Origin: a virus
Virus record (IMG/VR): IMGVR_UViG_3300037357_000053
Location: 1-42,847 of that record
DNA length: 42,847 nucleotides
Strand: one strand, 5' to 3'
Shown: positions 12,339 through 20,993 of the stretch, in pieces
How the letters are laid out: every line of letters starts with the position of its first letter
Numbering within the stretch: position 1 is the stretch's first letter
Program-made: the position numbers and the translations under genes
Notes under the pieces: generated by a model
Seen by the model: the letters and a program-made list of their open reading frames with translations, nothing else
What the model was told of the DNA's origin: nothing
Database searches by the model: none

Positions 12339-12656
12339 ATGACGCCTCTCGACATAATCTTAATCGTGATAGCCGCCCTCTCTTGGGTGGCTTTTTTAAT
12401 GCGTGAATATCAGTCAGATCGAAAAATCGAGCGGCTCCTCGACCGTATCCAGGCGGGCAATCCCGACGCATCGGCTGACAAGCGCAGGCGTGACGCAGAG
12501 CGTGCGAAAGCCGATGCCGAGCGCAAGGCGGAAGAACAAGAATCTGACAAGCAGATGCAGGCGGTCGCGGACTTTCAGGTCAAACTCGACATGGAGCTTG
12601 CGCAACTAAGCGCGGACGCTCAGGGCGCTACAATCAGACTCGGCGGTGGTAATTGA
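12339..12656 (+). CDS. Membrane-anchored coiled-coil protein
   Basis: 105 residues. Residues 4-21 form a membrane segment (LDIILIVIAALSWVAFLM); residues 22-90 are a highly charged helix or coiled coil (DKRRRDAERAKADAERKAEEQES). The layout resembles i-spanin (Rz) or a phage membrane-tethered scaffold. The gene is far from the lysis cluster and directly before the portal, with a TTGA overlap to it, so a head-assembly role is also possible. Confidence 0.55.
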   Translation: MTPLDIILIVIAALSWVAFLMREYQSDRKIERLLDRIQAGNPDASADKRRRDAERAKADAERKAEEQESDKQMQAVADFQVKLDMELAQLSADAQGATIRLGGGN

Positions 12657-14656
12657 GACTCGACATTCCATTCTTCTCCCGTCGTGCGGGTGTAGGCAAT
12701 ACCACGGATATTAGCGGCGAGAAGCCGGACGGCGATCAGCTTACCTCTGCGGTGGCGGGGACTGATGCGCGCGGGTCGGTGAGCGATGCCGAGACCATCG
12801 GTGAGCTTGAGCTTGCCTACCAGAGCGCGGACACGGCGCGTCGCAAGTTCGAGCCTGTGGTATTCGGTAACTACGCGCTGTATGCAGGTCGAGCTTACGA
12901 TGGGTTTGCGAGTGACATCAGCCGATACCGCAACATGCCGATAGCGCCGGTAGGTGGCGGTAAGGGGCGAATGTCTAGCAACCAAATCCTGCCCTATGTG
13001 CGTCAGGCAACCTCGATTTGCGCAGGGGCTATACCCAAACAGCGAGCCATTGCGAAGACTGCGAAGAAAGCCGACATCGAATCGGCTCGACTCGCTACAG
13101 ACTACATCGAAGCGCGGTGGTATGACGACGACGAGGCGACGCTCCGCTTTAATGAGATTCTTAACCTGATGACCGGGGGCCGCGTGCTTCGGCGCACCTA
13201 CTGGGACCCGGATGCAGGCCGCGAGGGTTTACGTGGCAATGGCGAGACTCCGGGCGAGGGCGATATTGTCACAGAGTATTTGGACTTCTGGCACTACCTG
13301 CTTCCGCCGTGGACCGACTGTCTGACTTGGCCGCCGGATTGGGTTATACAGGCCGATGTTTACGACTGCGACCAGATAAATGATATGTTCCCCGGTAAGA
13401 AAGTGGGGCCGGAAGGCCTTGCCTATTCCTGGGCACTCGTTGATCGGCTTCTGGTGCAGGTGATTGGTGGTAAGGAGCTACGTGCCACTCCGACCAGGCA
13501 GAATGCAGCGGTCCTCAAGCAGATGTTTATGAAGCCGACCCGCCACTATCCCAACGGCAGGTATTACATTTGGGCAAATGACGTTCTTTTACGTGAAACA
13601 GATTTGCCGGGCGGTAAGGATATATTCTTCCCACTTGAACGTGTTGACTGGTTCCCGGTTCCAAGCAGGCTCTACCCGATGTCCATGATAGAGTGCCTAG
13701 AGCCGCTTCAGAGGCAGTACAACGGCATTATTAGTCAGTGGGTAGAGATCAACGCGCGAAAGCTACGCGGCGACCACATTGTCATCGGTGAGCGGCCGGA
13801 AGAGATTATAGACAAAGATACCGGGGTAAAGACCCTTGTTTTCGCCCCTGGTTCTGATATGAAGTTTTTCCCTTATGATATTGACACTTCGCTTTCGCAG
13901 GTTCAGCTTGAGCAGATCGTAGTCGATATGCGCAACATTGTGGGTATTCACCCGCCGACGCAGGGGATCAGACAGGGCAAGACAACCCTCGGTGAGACTC
14001 AGTTGCTTCAACAGGCGGACATGCAGGGCTTCGACTCGGTTATCAAGGGCTGTGCGCGGTCCTATGCCTCTGTGGACTTCATGAAGGTTCGGTTGATGGC
14101 TGATAACGCCGTAAATCAGCGCGAACTCTCGATACCGACCGAAGAACTGGCTCCCAAGACATCGAAGTTCTACGGCAAGCACCTTCAAGGCGTGAAGGGC
14201 ATCATACCTTCTTCGATACCCAATCTGACGCCAATCCAGATTGAGGAGAAGCGCACGCAACTTGCGGAGACGAAGTGTTGGGGTCCCTATGGCGACCCGG
14301 CGCACGGCATTTCGGTGGCGGAGGATATGCTTGCTAAACAGACCATAGCGCGGGCGTCGGGGATACCGGGCATAGAAGACGAAATGGACAAGCTCGGGGT
14401 GCCTTACGAAGACCTGGTCGCGGCTTGCGCGTCGATCTACGCGGTCAAGGTGCGGATGGAAGTGCTTCAGGCGAATATGCAGATACAACTGGCAACCGAC
14501 CCGCAGGCGTTGCTCAACGCGGCGCTTAAGGCAGGAGCGAAGTTGCCGATGCCGGGGTCTCCGGGTGGTCCGGGACAACCAGCGTTGCCTCCTGGTCAAG
14601 GTGCGCCTCCCGGTCCGCCGCAAGGACAACCGGGGCCGCAGATGGCGATGGCCTAG
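12653..14656 (+). CDS. Portal protein
   Basis: 667 residues with a TTG start overlapping the previous stop. Visible features: a long helical N-terminal half (ELELAYQSADTARRKFEPVVFGNYALYAGRAYDG), conserved-looking portal core (YLDFWHYLLPPW, RVDWFPVPSRLYPMSMIECLEPLQRQYNGIISQWVEI), a helical crown region (NIVGIHPPTQGIRQGKTTLGETQLLQQADMQGF), and a Pro/Gly/Gln-rich tail (about 630-667). The portal dodecamer sits at one capsid vertex and is the channel for DNA packaging and ejection. Size and position after terL fit a P22-like portal. Its stop overlaps the convergent HTH gene by 4 nt. Confidence 0.85.
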   Translation: MRLDIPFFSRRAGVGNTTDISGEKPDGDQLTSAVAGTDARGSVSDAETIGELELAYQSADTARRKFEPVVFGNYALYAGRAYDGFASDISRYRNMPIAPVGGGKGRMSSNQILPYVRQATSICAGAIPKQRAIAKTAKKADIESARLATDYIEARWYDDDEATLRFNEILNLMTGGRVLRRTYWDPDAGREGLRGNGETPGEGDIVTEYLDFWHYLLPPWTDCLTWPPDWVIQADVYDCDQINDMFPGKKVGPEGLAYSWALVDRLLVQVIGGKELRATPTRQNAAVLKQMFMKPTRHYPNGRYYIWANDVLLRETDLPGGKDIFFPLERVDWFPVPSRLYPMSMIECLEPLQRQYNGIISQWVEINARKLRGDHIVIGERPEEIIDKDTGVKTLVFAPGSDMKFFPYDIDTSLSQVQLEQIVVDMRNIVGIHPPTQGIRQGKTTLGETQLLQQADMQGFDSVIKGCARSYASVDFMKVRLMADNAVNQRELSIPTEELAPKTSKFYGKHLQGVKGIIPSSIPNLTPIQIEEKRTQLAETKCWGPYGDPAHGISVAEDMLAKQTIARASGIPGIEDEMDKLGVPYEDLVAACASIYAVKVRMEVLQANMQIQLATDPQALLNAALKAGAKLPMPGSPGGPGQPALPPGQGAPPGPPQGQPGPQMAMA

Positions 14657-15156
14657 CGGCGATTCTGCTTTTTGAGCCATTCGTCATAAGGTTCCCATCC
14701 AACAGGCAGGAGTTTTCTTGGTGTAGGCGACGGTGATGCGGGTGGCGCAGTGACAGTATGAACTTTCTGCAATTCACGCTCAAACACATCAGACAGATAG
14801 AGGTCTGGTGTTCGCTGGGGCTTTCCGCCTAAGTTCGGCAGTAAATGTCCGGCAATTGGTATTCCTTCCTCTATTTTGTGTTGAAGATTTATTAGAAAGT
14901 CTTGGTCTTCGGGGGTTTGGAAATCCAGAGCATCAACTTCGTAATCTTCTAGTTCTCTTGGCTTGCGTCTGTTTCTGAATGCTTTGCCAACAAGACTTTT
15001 GAGCGATTCTTCAAACTCCTTTATCGGTATGCGCACAATATCGGGCGTGATTCTTACGGAGTGTATTTCTTTGGTTTCTATCATTTTGTAGATGTAAATG
15101 GTAGAAACACCTAGGCACTTTGCGGCTTCTTTTGCGGTCAAGACTAGGGTTGGCAT
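14653..15156 (-). CDS. HTH_17/excisionase-type DNA-binding protein with long tail
   Basis: 167 residues from the ATG at 15156 (GAGGCGAG SD); the in-frame GTG at 15174 is less likely. Residues 2-50 (TLVLTAKEAAKCLGVSTIYIYKMIETKEIHSVRITPDIVRIPIKEF) are a MerR/excisionase-like winged HTH. Residues 60-167 are charged with a Pro-rich stretch, and no catalytic motif is seen. It is antisense to the late operon, its stop overlaps the portal stop (CTAG), and it shares an operon with the second HTH gene. Base use is visibly more AT-rich than the flanking head genes. Confidence 0.7.
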   Translation of the reverse strand: MPTLVLTAKEAAKCLGVSTIYIYKMIETKEIHSVRITPDIVRIPIKEFEESLKSLVGKAFRNRRKPRELEDYEVDALDFQTPEDQDFLINLQHKIEEGIPIAGHLLPNLGGKPQRTPDLYLSDVFERELQKVHTVTAPPASPSPTPRKLLPVGWEPYDEWLKKQNRR

Positions 15157-15335
15157 GACTCGCCTCGAAGCCACTTATCAATTGCTGCCTTTGAGTATCT
15201 GATCTGTTTTCCTATTCTGACGGAAGGAAGTGTGCCATTATATGTTGCTTTGTAGACGGCATATCGGCTTACCTTTAGGAGTTTTTGCATTTCATCTATT
15301 GTGTAAACTTCCGAATCTGAAGTGCTGTCATTCAT
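15144..15335 (-). CDS. Small excisionase-type HTH protein
   Basis: 63 residues from the ATG at 15335 with AAGGAG SD; the longer frame to 15476 would read through the promoter. VYTIDEMQKLLKVSRYAVYKATYNGTLPSVRIGKQIRYSKAAIDKWL is a canonical HTH_17 excisionase/MerR-like domain. Such proteins direct recombination or repress transcription. Together with the gene at 14653 it forms a two-gene leftward unit with its own promoter inside the late operon, as expected for a moron. Confidence 0.8.
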   Translation of the reverse strand: MNDSTSDSEVYTIDEMQKLLKVSRYAVYKATYNGTLPSVRIGKQIRYSKAAIDKWLRGESCQP

Positions 15336-15370
15336 AACCAATCTCCTTGAACTGATACGAGATAACATAT

Positions 15371-15400
15371 TATACCACGGCTTACAGGCTATTCTCAAAC
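15371..15400 (-). promoter_or_regulatory. Leftward promoter of the HTH pair
   Basis: Read leftward: TTGAGA (15395-15400), 18-bp spacer, TATAAT (15371-15376), with the ATG 36 nt downstream. CGTGGTATAAT matches the promoter of the other HTH gene at 4133-4161. Confidence 0.7.
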
Positions 15401-15465
15401 GAGGATAGCCTTTTGCAATTACGCTGACTCCTGCGGTAAGTGGAGGAAACCATGAAAGGACTACG

Positions 15466-16500
15466 ATGTTACTCAAACTCGTGAACCGTTACTTTGAATC
15501 TGCTGAGATTCCTGGTGGCGGTGGGGCCGCTGCCCCAGTGGAAACCGCTCAACCAGCGCAGGGTGCGCCTGCCGAACTGAGCGCGGCTGACGTCATTGCT
15601 CAAGCCGGCGCTCCGCCGTTAAAGGAGTTAGAGCCAGCGCCAGTTGAACCAAAGAAAGATGATTTGCCTGTCGAAGCCTTACCGACTGATCCCGGTTGGC
15701 TACAAAAGCGACTGAGCCGCGCGTCGGAACAACGGCGCGAACGAGACACGAAGATTGCCGAACTGGAAAGCCAGATCGCTTCGCTTAAGACTCAGCCCGC
15801 ACGACAGGAAATGCCTGAACCGCCAAAGCCGGAGGTCGCTCCTCCAACGGGCCGATACTTCAAGAACCCGGATACCGGAGAGCTTGTAAGTCTTGTCCAT
15901 GACGAAAAGGGCAACCTTGTCCTGGACGAATACGGCCAACCGACGTTCGAGACCAAAGACCCACAATTCGCCTCGTATGAGGAGAAGCTTGCGGCTCTTG
16001 AGGCTCGAATCGACACAGGCGGAAAGGCAACGCAGGCCGAGTTGCAGGCGAAAGCGCAGGCTGACGCTGATGCCGAATACTACAACTTTGTAGATGGCGC
16101 AACCTCGGACTTACTGAACAATTACCTGCCGATTGGCACGCCCGAAGCGCCGGGTCTTTTCAGTGCAGAAGATCACAAGCAGTGGGGCGCGTTCATTCAG
16201 TGGCAGGCAGCCCAGGAATTAGGGCCTTTGGCTCGGCAGTTAGCCGCCAAGGGTGAACGACTACCCGACGATGTGGTTGTCGCCAAGCTTTCGGAACTCT
16301 CAAAACAGGTTTCCGATCGCGAAGGCGAGCGCATCAACCGTATTCTAAAATCAAATCTTGCGCATCGCGAGAAGAAACCAGTTCCGGCAGGTGGTTCCCC
16401 TGTCCTCAAGGGTGACGATTGGTCTCAGATGTCCGACAAAGACAAACGACTCCGAAGAGAAGCCCTGGCCGAGGAAGCAATTGCCAGCCTGAAACACTAG
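15466..16500 (+). CDS. Scaffold-like protein
   Basis: 344 residues, ATG with AAAGGA SD. A 10-codon ORF (ATG 15452) with a better GGAGG SD overlaps its start and may couple translation. The protein is acidic, Ala/Pro/Glu-rich, with a coiled coil at about 80-110 (LQKRLSRASEQRRERDTKIAELESQIASLK), further helices, and a charged C-terminus (KDKRLRREALAEEAIASLKH) as in scaffolds that dock to coat protein. The position between portal and coat gene fits. No catalytic motif is visible. Confidence 0.65.
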   Translation: MLLKLVNRYFESAEIPGGGGAAAPVETAQPAQGAPAELSAADVIAQAGAPPLKELEPAPVEPKKDDLPVEALPTDPGWLQKRLSRASEQRRERDTKIAELESQIASLKTQPARQEMPEPPKPEVAPPTGRYFKNPDTGELVSLVHDEKGNLVLDEYGQPTFETKDPQFASYEEKLAALEARIDTGGKATQAELQAKAQADADAEYYNFVDGATSDLLNNYLPIGTPEAPGLFSAEDHKQWGAFIQWQAAQELGPLARQLAAKGERLPDDVVVAKLSELSKQVSDREGERINRILKSNLAHREKKPVPAGGSPVLKGDDWSQMSDKDKRLRREALAEEAIASLKH

Positions 16501-16534
16501 ACTCTCTCTTTGCGCAAAGCAAAGGTGGTAAATT

Positions 16535-18304
16535 ATGAGCGCTGATATGCTATCCGCGCTGAACAACATGGCTCTTCCTGAGTATCAGGAGGGTGTAATT
16601 TCCGAGTATATCGAAGACGTTGACCTTATGATGCGTCTGCGTGATCGGGTCAACGAGTCGAAGTTCGACGCTGGCGGCCTGTTGACCTTTGCCGCTGAAA
16701 CGTTCTTCCCGATTGCTGGTGGGATTCAGGTGGAAGGCGCTAACGTGCCCGCGTCTGGAACACATCAGTATCAGAAGATGACTGTTGATACTCACAGGAT
16801 TGAGAATCCTGGCTCTGTGACTGACCAGGTTATGCGCAGGCTCGCGACTGCGGGCAAACAGGCGTTTGCCGATATGCCCGACAGGATTATCAAGAACGTT
16901 CGGCGCGGCCTGTCTATTCTGACTAACGGAGTGCTGCATGGCGACGGAACCGGCAGGCTCGGTATCGCCGTTGGGTATGCTTCTGGCGTCCATTATACCG
17001 ATGGTGGCGGCAATGCTCACACTGATGGTCTATGTCTCTGGCTCGGCAACCATCGTGCGCAGTTTGGCTGGCCGGGAACCCAGATGCTTGTTCCGGGTAT
17101 GGTTATCGACGTTGTCGAATACAACCCCGGCCAGGCTGGACATGGCGCGGTGAAGATTCGCCAGGGCGTCATTCAGTTCGTTAGCGGAATGACTTCTGTT
17201 TCTCCAACAATGGGCCAGTGGATTGCCGCAACAAACGGACCTGCGGCGATGGGTCTGGACGCTAATTACTGGCCTGGTGGCACGACCCATGCGGCTACGG
17301 CTATTGCGTCCAGCGCAAGTAACCCGTTGACCTCTGTTGTGAACAACGGAGCGCAGGCTTACGCTTCAACTGATGTGTTCCCTTACATCATCTTGGCTCT
17401 GGCTAGTAACTCGGGGCCGGCCTGCAACACGACTGGCGCATTCAACGGGAACGCTTCACTCTCCGTTACCGCTCCGGCGATTGCCGACCTGGGCTTCGAT
17501 GTGCTGTTCATGTCTAACTCCTGCTTTACTTCTGCGGGCGTTTGTTCGCTGACAGCAAGCGGCGGGCCAAGCAATGATGTTTGGTATCAGTCCGAAGGCC
17601 TGCTATCTCTTATAGACAATGGAGCGACTGCCGCAACGTTGGCAACCAACGCTACTACACAGAACGTTTCGTGGACCTACAACGGTACGCCTACAACGGT
17701 GTCCGTGACTGGGGCTGCGCTTACGTGCGAACCGATAGCTGGCTGCTGGCGGTCGGTGTTCCAGAACCTTACTCGCACGTCCTACCCGATGCTGTGTTCT
17801 CAAGTGCTTACCGCTGACCTTTGGGGCGGTGGTATCGCTGGGGCCGATCAGCCGTGGGACTTGTCAGTTATCACCTATGTTCTCGACCAGGTGGAGAAGT
17901 ATGGCCGTGCCGGGGCGCAAATTACAGCGATGTATATGACCCCGAACATGTGTAGTCAGCTTGCACTCAAAACCACGCTGACTGAGACGCCGTTCACAAC
18001 CGTTGGCGGCAACGGACTGCTGAAGCCTGGTAGATTCGTGAACTCATTTAACTACAAGGGCCGGAAAATCCCGATCTTCGAGATTTCCACCCTTGCAGAG
18101 CACACGATCTACTTCGCCGATGAGAACAAGTGGACTTGGGAGGAGCACATCGCTCCTCACTTCCGAGACTACAACGGTTCTTCGCCGTGGTTTGAGCCTG
18201 GCAACCGCAACCTCACTTACGAGTGCTGGATGGAAACAGAGTTCAACATCAAGGCGGAACGCTGCGACTGCTCTGTGGTCTTGAAAGACCTCGCTTACAA
18301 TTAG
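16535..18304 (+). CDS. Major capsid protein with large insertion
   Basis: 589 residues, AAAGGTGG SD. The N-terminal part (LPEYQEGVISEYIEDVDLMMRLRDRVNES, ETFFPIAGGIQVEGANVPASGTHQYQKMTVDTHRIE) and the C-terminal part (GRFVNSFNYKGRKIPIFEI, YFADENKWTWEEHIAPHFRDYNG) look like an HK97-fold coat split by a region from about 170 to 430. The insertion is beta-rich, Ser/Thr/Ala-rich and contains many Cys residues. Coat proteins usually have 300-430 residues, so the extra domain is probably surface-exposed. The position after scaffold and the following stable hairpin fit the main coat gene. Confidence 0.75.
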   Translation: MSADMLSALNNMALPEYQEGVISEYIEDVDLMMRLRDRVNESKFDAGGLLTFAAETFFPIAGGIQVEGANVPASGTHQYQKMTVDTHRIENPGSVTDQVMRRLATAGKQAFADMPDRIIKNVRRGLSILTNGVLHGDGTGRLGIAVGYASGVHYTDGGGNAHTDGLCLWLGNHRAQFGWPGTQMLVPGMVIDVVEYNPGQAGHGAVKIRQGVIQFVSGMTSVSPTMGQWIAATNGPAAMGLDANYWPGGTTHAATAIASSASNPLTSVVNNGAQAYASTDVFPYIILALASNSGPACNTTGAFNGNASLSVTAPAIADLGFDVLFMSNSCFTSAGVCSLTASGGPSNDVWYQSEGLLSLIDNGATAATLATNATTQNVSWTYNGTPTTVSVTGAALTCEPIAGCWRSVFQNLTRTSYPMLCSQVLTADLWGGGIAGADQPWDLSVITYVLDQVEKYGRAGAQITAMYMTPNMCSQLALKTTLTETPFTTVGGNGLLKPGRFVNSFNYKGRKIPIFEISTLAEHTIYFADENKWTWEEHIAPHFRDYNGSSPWFEPGNRNLTYECWMETEFNIKAERCDCSVVLKDLAYN

Positions 18305-18349
18305 TGGCATAGGGGAATTGTGACCCGTCCTTGCAATTCCCCAACCACT
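18303..18349 (+). terminator. Long hairpin after the coat gene
   Basis: AGTGG (18303-18307) pairs with CCACT (18345-18349), and GGGGAATTG (18312-18320) with CAATTCCCC (18334-18342), starting at the coat stop codon. There is no U run, so partial terminator or 3-prime-end stabiliser for coat mRNA are the likely roles. Confidence 0.55.
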
Positions 18350-18369
18350 GCCTTAAAGGAGGCAAAAAA

Positions 18370-19227
18370 ATGAAACGACTACTTTGCATCGGGCTTTTGC
18401 TGATGCTTTGCTTGCCGAGTTTCGGACAGATGAGCGGTTCTTCGCTTAGTTATATGAGTGTGGGCGGTGGATTGGTCAGTGGTCACGGCGTAGCCATTAA
18501 AGGGCAAACCGGAGTATTTGCAGGACTTGCAACAGCAGGCAGCATCTTCTCAATGGGAGATGTTCTGATTGGTGGAAGTTACAACTATACAACGGCGGCA
18601 CTTTCTTCGCCGAAGTTCAAGATCACGGCGGCGAGCGGGAATCTAGCCATAGCTACGAATATGTTCACAGTGGCGGGGGCTAGCGGCAATACGTTTGTGG
18701 CGGGAACACTGGCGGTAACGGGTGCGACAACACTAACTGGGGCCATAACCCATACAGGGGCTGTGACGAACTCAAGCACGGCTGTCGGGCCGGGTGCTGG
18801 CGATGTGGTCTACAACAAATACCAGCGCATCGCTGTTTTTGCAATTAACACCGCTTCCACGACCGGCATACCTCTCCTCGCGGCTGTATCTGGCCGCACC
18901 TACAGACTAATAAACGCCACAATCTCAGCTTATGGCGGCGCAATGACTTCTACTAATGCAACTTCGCTTGAAATCGTGAGCGATCCGGCGGGAACGCCTG
19001 TCATTCTATTTCAGGTGTTGAAGGCTCAGTTGGTTAGGGAAACCACGGCGGGTGTGGGGCTTAATATTATGAATCCCATGTCTGCGAGCAACGTCCTTCT
19101 TGCTGATAATGCTTCGTTTGTCGCGCAGGTGGCGAACAAAGGCATATCGCTTATGACAACAGGGGCAAGCGTAGACTGGGCTACTGCAATAGGCGTAGAC
19201 GTGTGGCTCACTTACGCTGTTGATTAG
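18370..19227 (+). CDS. Signal-peptide-bearing beta-rich protein (decoration/fibre-like)
   Basis: 285 residues from the ATG at 18370 with a perfect AAAGGAGG SD. Residues 1-20 are a textbook Sec signal peptide (MKRLLCIGLLLMLCLPSFGQ, probable cleavage after SFG). Residues 30-150 are short Gly/Ala/Thr repeats (NTFVAGTLAVTGATTLTGAITHTGAV) like phage fibre or head-decoration proteins. Residues 160-285 form a beta sandwich-like domain. Position after coat suggests a virion protein, yet the signal peptide predicts export. Either the leader is a phage-specific anchor or the product acts at the cell surface. Confidence 0.6.
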   Translation: MKRLLCIGLLLMLCLPSFGQMSGSSLSYMSVGGGLVSGHGVAIKGQTGVFAGLATAGSIFSMGDVLIGGSYNYTTAALSSPKFKITAASGNLAIATNMFTVAGASGNTFVAGTLAVTGATTLTGAITHTGAVTNSSTAVGPGAGDVVYNKYQRIAVFAINTASTTGIPLLAAVSGRTYRLINATISAYGGAMTSTNATSLEIVSDPAGTPVILFQVLKAQLVRETTAGVGLNIMNPMSASNVLLADNASFVAQVANKGISLMTTGASVDWATAIGVDVWLTYAVD

Positions 19228-19238
19228 ATTCTATGCCG

Positions 19239-19258
19239 GGCCGGGGTATGTCCCGGCC
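19239..19258 (+). repeat. Intergenic hairpin GGCCGGG/CCCGGCC
   Basis: 7-bp perfect GC arms (19239-19245 and 19252-19258) with a 6-nt loop, between two rightward genes and 10 nt before the next SD region. It could act as an mRNA processing or stability element; no U run. Confidence 0.5.
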
Positions 19259-19279
19259 TGAGTTCTTAGGAGGACTATT

Positions 19280-19864
19280 GTGGCTTCATTCAAGACAAAG
19301 TTTGTAACGAATACCGGGAACACCGTGCAGCATATACGTTCCGAGGCGTTTCGGCACATAACGGCGCTGGCATCCTCCGAGGGTATGCTGACAATCGAGG
19401 GGATAACGGCATCGGTCAAGCCGTGCGTGACTGTGGAGATTCCCCCTGGGGTCTATGAGGGTCTCGGCAATGCGGGGGGCTTGTGGCGTAATAAGGCTTT
19501 TAAGTTGGTGCAGGGTTTTCCTGAAGGGTCGATGCTGCAGAAGCAGGGCGAGAACTATATCTGTCCCCAGTGCGGCGATGTAGTGGGTACTGCCGCTCAA
19601 CTCGGCAGGCACATCGTCTTCAAATGCAAGATTAGGCCCGCTGTAGCGGCTCCTGCGGTCGTAGAGGAGCCTTTGGTGACTACAGAGCCGTCCGAGCCGG
19701 AAACCGCGTCAGAAACGCAAGCTACGGCGTCAGTGGACGCAACTCCAGTCGTAGACAAGCCCGTGGAGGCTATTCCTGAGCCCGTAGCGGCTCCTGTGGT
19801 AGAAAACCCGGCTCCTGAGCCAGTTGTGGTCCAACCTGCGCCAGAATCGCCGTCAGGAGCGTAG
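19280..19864 (+). CDS. Zinc-finger structural protein with Pro/Glu/Val-rich tail
   Basis: 194 residues, GTG start with GGAGGAC SD. The N-terminal 90 residues look beta-rich (SFKTKFVTNTGNTVQHIRSEAFRHI). Residues 94-115 contain CPQCGDVVG ... GRHIVFKCK, a C2H2/C3H-like zinc site. Residues 120-194 are low-complexity Pro, Ala, Glu and Val (VVENPAPEPVVVQPAPE), probably an extended linker or tail. It sits among head-completion genes. Function unknown. Confidence 0.6.
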   Translation: MASFKTKFVTNTGNTVQHIRSEAFRHITALASSEGMLTIEGITASVKPCVTVEIPPGVYEGLGNAGGLWRNKAFKLVQGFPEGSMLQKQGENYICPQCGDVVGTAAQLGRHIVFKCKIRPAVAAPAVVEEPLVTTEPSEPETASETQATASVDATPVVDKPVEAIPEPVAAPVVENPAPEPVVVQPAPESPSGA

Positions 19865-19901
19865 TCGATGAGAGCCTTTAGGTTTGTTTGGAGGTAGCGG
19901 T

Positions 19902-20528
19902 ATGACAGGTTATTCTCAAAGAGATTGGTCTGATGTAGCCCAGGTGGTAAACGATACGCTTCGGCGTGAAGGGGTGGCGATAGACGCATCCAACACTACG
20001 GCACCGACTTTGAATGATGCATTAAGGCTTGGAAGCGCCGCGCTTGATCTGATGTCGCGCAAGGCGAAGCTCTACGCGCCCGTGACGATACCCGGTTCTT
20101 CGCTCACGCTCAGTGACGGGCTGATTCTTATTCCTCAGTCAGTCGTGCGCATCGAAAAGGTTCATTGGGGCAGTGATTGGGACAACGATAGGCGAATTGG
20201 TGGGTGTCGTGAGGAACCGAGAGTCGAAGGTAACTATCTCCGTGTTCCCAGTGATACGAGCGATATTTCTCAGCTATCACTTGAAACGATCAGCTACCTG
20301 CCGAACTTTACTGCGGATGAAACGACGACGACTACGCCTCTGACGCCACTCGTCTACGTGCCGCAGGAGTTTCAACTTCTGCCAGCTGACTATATTTTGT
20401 GGAAACTACCGGCTATTGACCAGGCCGCGCAAGCTCGAAAGGCTGAGTTTGGCGCAAGTTGGGCCGCTGGTCTTGCTGAATGTATACGAATGATGATGAC
20501 GCGCGGTGCGCAAGACTATTCGTTCTAG
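19902..20528 (+). CDS. Head-tail adaptor candidate
   Basis: 208 residues from the ATG at 19902 (GGAGG SD); the in-frame TTG at 19884 is upstream of the SD. The protein has an N-terminal helical part (WSDVAQVVNDTLRREG ... LNDALRLGSAALDLMSRKAKL), a beta middle (PGSSLTLSDGLILIPQSVVRIEKVHWG) and C-terminal helices (AADYILWKLPAIDQAAQARKAEFGASWAAGL-like). This mixed plan and the position fit the gp4/gp6-type connector adaptors, which is inference from order and length. Confidence 0.5.
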   Translation: MTGYSQRDWSDVAQVVNDTLRREGVAIDASNTTAPTLNDALRLGSAALDLMSRKAKLYAPVTIPGSSLTLSDGLILIPQSVVRIEKVHWGSDWDNDRRIGGCREEPRVEGNYLRVPSDTSDISQLSLETISYLPNFTADETTTTTPLTPLVYVPQEFQLLPADYILWKLPAIDQAAQARKAEFGASWAAGLAECIRMMMTRGAQDYSF

Positions 20529-20537
20529 GAGGCTATT

Positions 20538-20993
20538 ATGAGACTATCACGACAAGAAACGGGCTTACGGGGGACGCTCTTTCACGGAGCACCCATAGCG
20601 CCAATATCACTTTATGGCGTGGCTTATGCAGACGTGAATGTAGACGCATACCGGCGTCTACTGCTTCAGTCCGATGTGGCTTCAACCCCATCGGCGAAAC
20701 TCTATTATCGAATAGATCATAGCGCGACTTGCGCTAACGACACGTTGGCGAACTTCAAGCCTGAAGGATTTTTGACCTACGGCGGCGATGTCAAAGACTT
20801 GTGGATATCGCCTCGCTCTGGCAGTCCGCCCTCGCCTGCGCTGTCAGGCAGTATCGGCGGGACATTCCCGGCAGTTGACGCAACACCGGAATACCTGCAC
20901 TTGCTTCTTGTGACTAATGCGGGTGTGCCGATAATCGGCGGTGTAGCTGACCAGGCTCTTATCACGAACTCAAAGGACTATGCTGATGTTTAA
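20538..20993 (+). CDS. Hypothetical structural protein
   Basis: 151 residues, AGGAGG SD. It is beta-rich (TLFHGAPIAPISLYGVAYADVNVDAYRRLLL, ARLYYRID-like strands, LWISPRSGS). Its last 8 nt overlap the lipoprotein gene start. No family recognised; it is probably a minor virion or tail-completion protein by position. Confidence 0.5.
   Translation: MRLSRQETGLRGTLFHGAPIAPISLYGVAYADVNVDAYRRLLLQSDVASTPSAKLYYRIDHSATCANDTLANFKPEGFLTYGGDVKDLWISPRSGSPPSPALSGSIGGTFPAVDATPEYLHLLLVTNAGVPIIGGVADQALITNSKDYADV

Noticed and set aside
13763-14680. 305-codon minus ORF opposite the portal gene
   Set aside because: It is Arg/Leu/His-rich, as expected for an antisense shadow of a GC-rich gene, with no SD and no motif.
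14653-15335. Evidence of lysogeny from excisionase-like genes
   Set aside because: No integrase, attachment site or repressor/operator set was found. HTH_17 proteins also act as simple regulators, so lysogeny is not supported here.
15452-15484. Ten-codon ORF with strong SD before the scaffold gene
   Set aside because: It is too short to call as a gene. It may couple translation, and is noted in the scaffold entry only.
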